Shown piece after piece: positions 6,557 to 12,313 of a stretch of DNA of 12,313 nt. Within the stretch, counting starts at the first letter, position 1. Each line of letters starts with the position of its first letter. The DNA is taken from the NCBI GenBank assembly GCA_013140935.1, contig JABFSD010000380.1, forward strand, positions 1 through 12,313, read 5' to 3'. The DNA comes from Acidobacteriota bacterium. Lineage in GTDB: Bacteria; Acidobacteriota; Blastocatellia; RBC074. A program made the translations under genes and the position numbers. Below the pieces are notes generated by a model. That model searched no databases. It was not told the DNA's origin and saw only the letters and a list, made by a program, of their open reading frames with translations.

Positions 6557-8500
6557 ATGTCTGCCGCAACTGCGCCGCCCAAATCGGCAAGCCCTTTCGT
6601 GAACTGGTTGCTTGCCGGTACGGTCAAAGAACCCGCCGGCCCGCACGAAAAAGCCGGACAACATCACACTCACTCATGGTGGAAAGTGATGTGCCTCACT
6701 GGCGTAGATTATTTTTCCACGTTGGGCTATCAACCGGGCATCGCCTTTCTCGCAGCCGGTGCGTTGTCGCCGCTGGCGACGTTGGTGTTGGTGTTGCTGA
6801 CGCTCTTTGGCGCGCTGCCGATGTATCACCGCGTCGCTGCCGAAAGCCCGCACGGCGACGGTTCGATCTCGATGCTTGAGGATTTGCTGCCTCGTTGGCG
6901 CGGCAAGTTTTTCGTGCTGTGTTTATTGGGCTTCGCCGCGACGAGTTTCATCATAACGATTACGCTGTCGGCGGCTGACGCCACGGCGCACGTGATCGAA
7001 AATCCTTATTGGCCGCATTATTGGCATTATCCGATTGGCATCACCATCGTCCTCATCACGCTGCTCGGCGCGGTCTTCCTGAAAGGATTCAACGAAGCCA
7101 TCGGCCTCGCCGTCGTCATCGTCATCGTTTATATCGGCTTGAACATCGTCATCATCGCCAAAGGTTTCATGATGATCGCGGCTGACCCTTCCAAAATCGC
7201 GGACTGGAAAAACGTGCTTTTCACGACGTATCCGACTCCCATCGGAATGCTCGGCGCAGCCTTGTTGCTCTTCCCCAAACTCGCACTCGGCTTATCGGGT
7301 TTCGAGACCGGCGTCGTAGTCATGCCGCTCGTCGAAGGCGGCCCTGACGACACCGAACGCAAACCCACCGGACGCATCAACAACGCGCGCAAGCTGCTCA
7401 CCGCTGCCGCCGTCATCATGAGTTTCATGCTGATGGGCAGCAGTCTGGTGACGACGATGTTGATTCCGGCGGAAAAGTTTCAGGCTGGGCAGGAAGCTTA
7501 CGGACGCGCGATGGCCTATCTCGCGCACACGCATTTCGGCGATATTTTCGGCACGGTCTATGACATCAGTACGATCACGATTCTCTGGTTTGCCGGAGCT
7601 TCGGCGCTGGCGGGCTTGCTGAATATCGTGCCGCGTTATTTGCCGCGTTACGGCATGGCTCCCGAGTGGGCACGCGCTACGCGACCGCTGGTAATCGTAT
7701 ACACGGTGATTTCCTGCATCGTGACGATCTTGTTCAAAGCCGATGTGAACGCACAGGGCGGCGCTTATGCCACCGGCGTCTTGATGCTGATGAGTTCGGG
7801 CGCGGTCGCCGTCGCCTTGCTCGCGTGGCGCAAGCGCGAAACGTCGCGTTGGTTTTACAGCGTCGTCGCGTTGATCTTCGCTTACACCACGATTGTGAAC
7901 GTCAAAGAAGTCCCGCAAGGCATGAAGATCGCGCTGTTTTTCATCGGCGCAATTACCATTGCCTCGCTTATCTCGCGCGCGCTGCGCTCGACCGAGTTGC
8001 GCGTAGAAAAGGTCGTTCTAGATGACGTAGCTAAAGAGTTCATCAACAACGCCACCTGTCGCGGACGCACCGTGCGCATCGTCGCCAACCGCCGCGAAAT
8101 CGGCGATGTGAACGAATACCGCTACAAAGAAAAAGAAAAGCGCGAAGCCAACCATATCCCCGAAGCCGATCCGATCATCTTTCTCGAAATCAAAATCGGC
8201 GACGCTTCAGACTTTTCCGGCGTGATGCGCGTGCGCGGCGTCAAGGTCGGCGACTTTTACGTGCTGCGCACCAAAAGCCCCGCCGTACCCAATGCCATCG
8301 CGGCGTTGCTCTTGCACCTGCGCGACGAACATCAAACGCAACCCCACGCTTACTTCGGCTGGACGGAAGGCAATCCGTTCACTTATGCGCTGAAATTCAT
8401 CATGCTCGGCGAAGGCGACACCGCGCCGGTAACGCACGAAATCTTGCGGCAGGCCGAACCGAATCCCGCGCTGCGTCCCTCGATTCACGTCGGCGGATGA
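6557..8500 (+). CDS. APC-superfamily permease, KimA-like probable K+ importer, copy 2
   Basis: Protein of 647 residues, co-linear with the upstream copy over its full length, including the C-terminal cytosolic domain and the shared ending IHVGG. It is probably co-transcribed with copy 1. Asp51, Tyr58, Thr134 and the FETGV threonine are kept, but the position matching Asp129 of copy 1 is Ser130 (ATSFIITIT against ATDFIITIT). This change lies at a residue I align with KimA Asp117, so substrate affinity, ion coupling or selectivity may differ. The N-terminus has a His-rich stretch (GQHHTHS). The ribosome site AAGGA (6539-6543) is 13 nt from the ATG, longer than ideal. The gene ends 2 bp from the stop of the convergent antiporter gene. 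Confidence 0.88.
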   Translation: MSAATAPPKSASPFVNWLLAGTVKEPAGPHEKAGQHHTHSWWKVMCLTGVDYFSTLGYQPGIAFLAAGALSPLATLVLVLLTLFGALPMYHRVAAESPHGDGSISMLEDLLPRWRGKFFVLCLLGFAATSFIITITLSAADATAHVIENPYWPHYWHYPIGITIVLITLLGAVFLKGFNEAIGLAVVIVIVYIGLNIVIIAKGFMMIAADPSKIADWKNVLFTTYPTPIGMLGAALLLFPKLALGLSGFETGVVVMPLVEGGPDDTERKPTGRINNARKLLTAAAVIMSFMLMGSSLVTTMLIPAEKFQAGQEAYGRAMAYLAHTHFGDIFGTVYDISTITILWFAGASALAGLLNIVPRYLPRYGMAPEWARATRPLVIVYTVISCIVTILFKADVNAQGGAYATGVLMLMSSGAVAVALLAWRKRETSRWFYSVVALIFAYTTIVNVKEVPQGMKIALFFIGAITIASLISRALRSTELRVEKVVLDDVAKEFINNATCRGRTVRIVANRREIGDVNEYRYKEKEKREANHIPEADPIIFLEIKIGDASDFSGVMRVRGVKVGDFYVLRTKSPAVPNAIAALLLHLRDEHQTQPHAYFGWTEGNPFTYALKFIMLGEGDTAPVTHEILRQAEPNPALRPSIHVGG

Positions 8501-8502
8501 CT

Positions 8503-9744
8503 TCACGCAATCGGCGAAAGCGGGATGATGTCTGCGCTGTCTTCCCGCTGTTCTCCGCGAAATAGGCGCACTAAAAACGGCGGCGCAATCAGCGTCGTCG
8601 CCACGGCCATCACCAACACGACGCCGTAAATCGCATCGCTCACCGCGCCCAAACTCAAGCCGAGTTGTGCGACGACGATGCCGACTTCACCACGCGGAAC
8701 CATGCCCATACCGATTTGCGCGGCTTTGCGGCGACCGAGCGGCAAGGCTGCCAAGCCACAGCCGAAAAGTTTCGTCAGCACCGCCAGCACCGTGACCAGC
8801 AGCGACAGCAGGATGACTTCTTTGCTCAAAAAAACATCGAGCCGCAACTGCATGCCAATGCTGATGAGAAAGAACGGCAACAAGAATTCAGTCACGGCTT
8901 CAGCCTGATGCGGCATGTCTGTGTCTTCGGTCGCTTCGGAAAGCGACATACCGGCGAGAAACGCGCCGATGATCGCGGCGACGCCGATGTAATTCGCCAA
9001 CAGCACCAAGCCCAAACATAGCGACAGTCCGAAAACGAGCCACGAATTACCTACGCGCAAGCGGGCGACGCGCGGGCGAATGCGATTGACGGCGCGCGCG
9101 CCGACCAGCGCCACAAAAATCGTGAAGCCAATCGCCAACCCCGCAATCGCCAGAATTTGCCAATAATCAACGCCGCCTTTTGCCATGCTGCTGACGACGG
9201 CCAGGATGATTAAACCCAGCACGTCGTCAATCACCGCCGCGCCGAGAATGATGCGGCTGACTTCTAAATTGAGCAGCCCCATTTGTCCCAGCACGCGCGC
9301 CGTGATGCCGACCGAAGTCGCCACCATTGCCGCACCGACGAAGATGGATTCGATGTGCGGCTTGCCCCACAACCACAACAGCACGAAGCCCGCGATGAAA
9401 GGCACGATCACGCCCAGCACTGCGACCAGCGAAGCACGCGCGCCGACGCGAAAGAGGTCGTCGGGTTTGGTTTCGAGGCCCACCAGAAAGAGCAAAAAGA
9501 CGACACCGATTTCTGACAGCGCATTGGTTAATTCGGTAGGAGCAACCAATTGCAACACGCTGGGGCCGATGACGATGCCCGCGAGGATTTCACCGGCGAC
9601 GGCAGGTTGTTTCAATCGCTCGAACAACTCCGCCGCCAGTTTGGCTGCGACATACATCACGAATAGCGTCAGAAATAATTGAGCGTGCCCGCCGCCTGCG
9701 GCTATCGCAACAATGGGCGCGAAGACCGTTATCAACAAAGTCAT
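8503..9744 (-). CDS. CPA2-family Na+/H+ antiporter, NapA-like
   Basis: Polytopic membrane protein of 413 residues with about 12-13 helices; no TrkA-N/RCK or UspA domain follows, unlike KefB/KefC. The ion-site motif is GAAVIDDVLGLIIL with Asp173-Asp174. A double aspartate is typical of electrogenic Na+/H+ exchangers such as Thermus NapA. The unwound crossing helix TSVGITARVL (143-152), Lys325 (LTKLFGCG) and the signature MVPRGEVGIVVA (348-359) also fit CPA2. It would export Na+ in exchange for H+, or Na+ and K+. The ATG at 9744 has AAGGA (9752-9756) at 7 nt. It lies 35 nt downstream of the large fusion gene on the same strand, so the two are probably one operon. It converges on the K+ permease pair. 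Confidence 0.9.
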   Translation of the reverse strand: MTLLITVFAPIVAIAAGGGHAQLFLTLFVMYVAAKLAAELFERLKQPAVAGEILAGIVIGPSVLQLVAPTELTNALSEIGVVFLLFLVGLETKPDDLFRVGARASLVAVLGVIVPFIAGFVLLWLWGKPHIESIFVGAAMVATSVGITARVLGQMGLLNLEVSRIILGAAVIDDVLGLIILAVVSSMAKGGVDYWQILAIAGLAIGFTIFVALVGARAVNRIRPRVARLRVGNSWLVFGLSLCLGLVLLANYIGVAAIIGAFLAGMSLSEATEDTDMPHQAEAVTEFLLPFFLISIGMQLRLDVFLSKEVILLSLLVTVLAVLTKLFGCGLAALPLGRRKAAQIGMGMVPRGEVGIVVAQLGLSLGAVSDAIYGVVLVMAVATTLIAPPFLVRLFRGEQREDSADIIPLSPIA

Positions 9745-9779
9745 TCAAGCATCCTTCCGTCGTTTTGAAATTTGTTACT

Positions 9780-12050
9780 TCAATTGAGGTATTTGAGCAT
9801 CAGCACTTCGTTTCCCTTGTCGTTATAAAACAATTCGTCAACGAGATTGCGCGCCATCAGAATGCCAAAGCCGCCCGCGCGCAAGCCCTGCTGCACGCGA
9901 TAAAGAATATGTTCGGTGGGATTTTCCGGCGGATTGGAAATAGCGGCGTGCGGCAGCGCGTCCAGCGAAAAGCCCTGACCCGGATCACGAATTTGATAAA
10001 GGATGACACGGTTGGTGCGCACATAGCTGACTTCCACCATTTGATGCGAGTCAAATGCTGCGCCGTGTTCGATGGCGTTCAGCAACATTTCACGAAAGGC
10101 CGTGCCGATGTTTTCGCGTTCCGTCGTCGGCAAGTCGGTTTTCAGTTCGTGCATAAATTGCAACAGGCGTTCGGCGGTTAGCTTGCGGCAACGCAAACGC
10201 AACGCGAGCCACGACGGTGAGGCCGACAGCACTTCTATGCCGTCTTCCCAGTCGGTGAGTTCCAGCGCCTGTGCCGCGAAGCTGACGAACCGCTCGCGCT
10301 CGATGGGCTCGCTGAAAAAACCGAAGACGTGTTGCTGCATCAGGGCCACGACGTTGGCTGGCGCAGCAGGTTGCGCCAGCACCATGACTTTGGCCGCCGG
10401 GTCGTTTTGCCGAATTTGTTTTACCCACGCGAGCGCGTCGGTAAGCGAAGGCGGCGCATGCAAAATGATCAAGTCATATTGCTGCTGCGCCGTGCAAGAC
10501 AGAAACGTCGGCGCGTCAGGCGCTTCGTCAATTTGCACTGGCGTTGCGGCGGTGAGGCTTGCCAGCCAGCTTCGCAACAGCTCACCGGCTCCGGCCAGCA
10601 GGATGGTTTTAGGCGGGACGGTTACAACTGGGTTCACCGTTGGCGTGTCGCGCAAGGCGGCGCGTTCATAAGCCAGAACTTCTGTCAGCGCATGCCAGGC
10701 GACATATCGCGCGGCGGCGCTGACTCGTTGATTCTTCGGCTGAAAGGCGACCGAGCAGCCTGCGTCCTGCAACATACAAATGTCGTTTTCACCATCGCCT
10801 ACGGCCAGCACGTTTTCCGCTCCCAGGTGCATTTTCTCGCGGACGTGGCGCATCACGTTGGCTTTGCAATGAGCGTGTCGCCGACAGCCCGCCGAGTGAA
10901 TCAACGCCGGAGCCAGTCTGACTGCTCCGGTAGCGATGCCGTCGCGGAATTCCATGACGTTGGCAATGCTGAAATCGGCAAACACGCGCCGCCGCAAAGT
11001 TTCGGTCGCAATGAAATAACTGTCAGACACGATGCCGACGCGATAACCGGCTTTTCTCAGCGCGATGACGACGGCTTCGGCGTGGGGCAGCAGCGGCAAA
11101 CGACGCGCGATGTCGGTAAAAACGCTTTGCGGAACGCCTGCGAACAGCGCGGCGATTTGCCGCGTGCGTGCGTCGGCATTCAGCGCGGGGTTATCGAGAA
11201 AGCGGGCCAGTTCCGCCGTGCGACCGGTGTGATGGGCCAGTTCCGACACGAAGCGCCCGTTCACCAGCGTTCCGTCCATGTCGAAAAGCGCCAGCCGTTG
11301 CGGTTTGCCGATGCGTTGCATCACGACGGCCAACTCGGCTTGCATCTGTCTTTCGACTTCGCGCACTTCGCTCATGAATTGCGGTTGCAAGCGGCCATAA
11401 CGCGCGGCGCGTTCGAGAATCACGCGCGTCACTTGCGTAGCCATATCGCCCAGCGCGTCGAGGGGTTGGCTGTCATGTTCCAGCGTGCCGATGTCCACTT
11501 CGGCCACGCGCGCGCCGTTTTGCGCGGCGTCAATGAGCAAGCCGACATCTACGCCGTAATCGTTTTCAAACGCCAACGGTTCGAGTATGGATTTGCGCGC
11601 GGCGATGATGCCGCCGAGTGGTTGATCGAAACGCGCCAGTTCAGGGAAAAAAGTACGCAAGAGCGGACGCGCCGTGAGGGTCGTGACGCGGCCTGCCGAA
11701 CGTTGAAACCGCGCTTTGACGAAATCGGCTTCGCCGTTGTGCAGCGGTGCCAGCATCCGTTCGATCAGATCATCGGCGAGTCCTTGCAAGTCGCCGTCGA
11801 GATAAAGCAAGAGATCGTAGCGGGCTGCGCGCAGTCCGTCTTCCATCGAAGCCCCTTTTCCCAACAACGTGCTGGTAATCACTTTGGCTCCGGCGGCTTG
11901 GGCGATGGCGGGCGAATCGTCAATCGAACCGTCGTCCACCACGATGATTTCGCTGACTAGAGAACTGCGGCGGGCAAAGGCAACGACTGCCGCCAGCGTT
12001 TTGGCTTCATTGAGAACGGGAACAATGACACAAAGCAAATTGCACCTCAC
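9780..12050 (-). CDS. Four-domain fusion: GT2 glycosyltransferase, HAD phosphatase, degenerate receiver, RsbW-like ATPase
   Basis: Single uninterrupted frame of 756 codons. Residues 1-225: GT2 synthase (IVPVLNEAK, VVDDGS, DxD at Asp85-Asp87 in LDGDLQ, DYGVDVGLLIDAA), resembling glucosyl-3-phosphoglycerate synthase-type enzymes. Residues 250-465: HAD phosphatase of the SerB/GpgP kind, with FDMDGT (Asp257, Asp259), Ser342, Lys396 and GDGENDICML (Asp419, Asp423). A coupled synthase-phosphatase pair would give a glycosylglycerate-like solute; the substrate is inferred. Residues 481-600: receiver-like fold without the phospho-acceptor (His531 in IILHAPP) and without the usual Lys (Glu581). Residues 600-756: HATPase of the SpoIIAB/RsbW type, with Glu654-Asn658-His662, DPGQG (689-693) and RAGGFGILM. 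The GTG at 12050 lacks a ribosome site. A TTG at 12038 has GAGG 6 nt upstream and may be the true start. Confidence 0.88.
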   Translation of the reverse strand: MRCNLLCVIVPVLNEAKTLAAVVAFARRSSLVSEIIVVDDGSIDDSPAIAQAAGAKVITSTLLGKGASMEDGLRAARYDLLLYLDGDLQGLADDLIERMLAPLHNGEADFVKARFQRSAGRVTTLTARPLLRTFFPELARFDQPLGGIIAARKSILEPLAFENDYGVDVGLLIDAAQNGARVAEVDIGTLEHDSQPLDALGDMATQVTRVILERAARYGRLQPQFMSEVREVERQMQAELAVVMQRIGKPQRLALFDMDGTLVNGRFVSELAHHTGRTAELARFLDNPALNADARTRQIAALFAGVPQSVFTDIARRLPLLPHAEAVVIALRKAGYRVGIVSDSYFIATETLRRRVFADFSIANVMEFRDGIATGAVRLAPALIHSAGCRRHAHCKANVMRHVREKMHLGAENVLAVGDGENDICMLQDAGCSVAFQPKNQRVSAAARYVAWHALTEVLAYERAALRDTPTVNPVVTVPPKTILLAGAGELLRSWLASLTAATPVQIDEAPDAPTFLSCTAQQQYDLIILHAPPSLTDALAWVKQIRQNDPAAKVMVLAQPAAPANVVALMQQHVFGFFSEPIERERFVSFAAQALELTDWEDGIEVLSASPSWLALRLRCRKLTAERLLQFMHELKTDLPTTERENIGTAFREMLLNAIEHGAAFDSHQMVEVSYVRTNRVILYQIRDPGQGFSLDALPHAAISNPPENPTEHILYRVQQGLRAGGFGILMARNLVDELFYNDKGNEVLMLKYLN

Positions 12051-12073
12051 TTTGTTGTCGTATCAGTGCAATT
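12038..12073 (-). promoter_or_regulatory. Hairpin spanning the start region of the fusion gene
   Basis: On the minus strand AATTGCAC (12073-12066) pairs perfectly with GTGCAATT (12045-12038). The 20-nt loop contains the GTG at 12050 and most of the GTGAGG ribosome-site region, and the last base of the 3' arm is the first base of the alternative TTG start. Folding in the mRNA would hide the initiation site. As DNA, an 8-bp inverted repeat with a 20-bp spacer could also be an operator. Confidence 0.4.
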
Positions 12074-12154
12074 CACTCGCCAAGCCAGGTGATGCAAGGC
12101 GAAAGCGGCTGGTGGTTTTATCTCAAGTTGTGGTGGCGGTTTCCGTGCGGATAG

Positions 12155-12250
12155 AAAAAAGCACGCTTGCCCGGAACGCGATCAGCCGCAAACCGGAGGG
12201 AGAAGAATCCAGCTTTGAGCAAGCCAATCGGCGTTTCACACAAGCGTGCT
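12155..12250 (-). terminator. Terminator-like long-range hairpin with U-run, upstream of the fusion gene
   Basis: On the minus strand AGCACGCTTG (12250-12241) pairs with CAAGCGTGCT (12169-12160), directly followed by TTTTTT (12160-12155). The 71-nt interior can fold a second stem, CCGG...GCG-loop-CGC...CCGG (12196-12171). It either ends a gene beyond the right edge or acts as a leader attenuator for the operon starting at 12050, about 105 nt downstream. Confidence 0.4.
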
Positions 12251-12282
12251 AAAACGGGATGTTCAATGCGATGAGAACATCC
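12251..12282 (-). terminator. Terminator-like hairpin at the right edge
   Basis: On the minus strand GGATGTTC (12282-12275) pairs perfectly with GAACATCC (12264-12257) around a 10-nt loop, followed by CGTTTT (12256-12251). The short T-run makes it a weak terminator. It sits immediately before the long-range hairpin at 12250-12160, giving two terminator-like structures in tandem. Confidence 0.35.
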
Positions 12283-12313
12283 ACTGACCTTGCGGATACG
12301 AACAATCATGTTT

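Noticed and set aside
10329..11960. Long open frame (543 codons) on the plus strand
   Set aside because: It lies antisense to the fusion gene, has no recognisable motif and is rich in Arg, His and Gln, as expected from the complement of a GC-rich gene.
12118..12309. Small minus-strand frame of 63 codons at the right edge
   Set aside because: It overlaps both terminator-like hairpins and has no recognisable motif; it is more likely untranslated leader or intergenic DNA.
12259..12313. Plus-strand ATG with an open frame running off the right edge
   Set aside because: Only 18 codons are visible, no good ribosome site precedes it, and it lies within the hairpin arms, so it cannot be supported.
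1..12313. CRISPR arrays, tRNA or rRNA genes, transposase genes
   Set aside because: No regularly spaced identical repeats with unique spacers, no cloverleaf or rRNA segments and no transposase motifs were seen.

Overview
The window looks like chromosomal DNA from a moderately GC-rich, Gram-negative bacterium. An outer-membrane secretin gene starts at the left edge. The style of the Tad pilus genes and of the large multidomain protein fits Acidobacteriota (Blastocatellia-like), but that assignment is an inference with no rRNA or marker gene behind it.

Region 1 (1-3755, all on the minus strand) is the start of a Tad/Flp tight-adherence pilus locus. In transcription order it holds the Flp pilin, the prepilin peptidase CpaA/TadV, two TadE/TadG-type minor pseudopilins, CpaB/RcpC and the first 99 codons of the secretin CpaC/RcpA. 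All three prepilin-like proteins carry the same G^Qxxx-E cleavage site that the peptidase would process. Two non-coding structures break this locus. One is a 140-bp nested palindrome between tadE and cpaB. The other is a 420-bp gap between flp and cpaA with a 27-bp perfect palindrome and a phased array of DnaA-box-like repeats (3438-3512), which resembles a replication origin or a DnaA-binding locus.

Region 2 (3756-4551) is about 800 bp without a convincing gene, between the divergent flp and permease genes. It holds a short match to the core of the GEMM (c-di-GMP-I) riboswitch on the plus strand, which is suggestive only.

Region 3 (4552-8500, plus strand) holds two tandem paralogous APC-superfamily transporters. 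Residues that align with the K+ site of KimA are mostly kept, so they are probably KimA-like K+ importers, each with an unfamiliar C-terminal cytosolic domain of about 175 residues.

Region 4 (8503-12050, minus strand, convergent with region 3 across 2 bp) is a two-gene operon. First comes a remarkable 756-residue fusion: GT2 glycosyltransferase, HAD phosphatase, degenerate receiver and RsbW-like ATPase. It is followed by a NapA-type CPA2 Na+/H+ antiporter. The fusion probably makes a glycosylglycerate-type compatible solute, or a related sugar product, and carries an anti-sigma-factor-kinase-like domain. Regions 3 and 4 together read as an osmotic and ionic homeostasis island: K+ uptake, Na+/H+ exchange, solute synthesis and a built-in stress-signalling module. 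The right edge (12051-12313) holds the leader of that operon, with terminator-like hairpins and a hairpin over the start codon.
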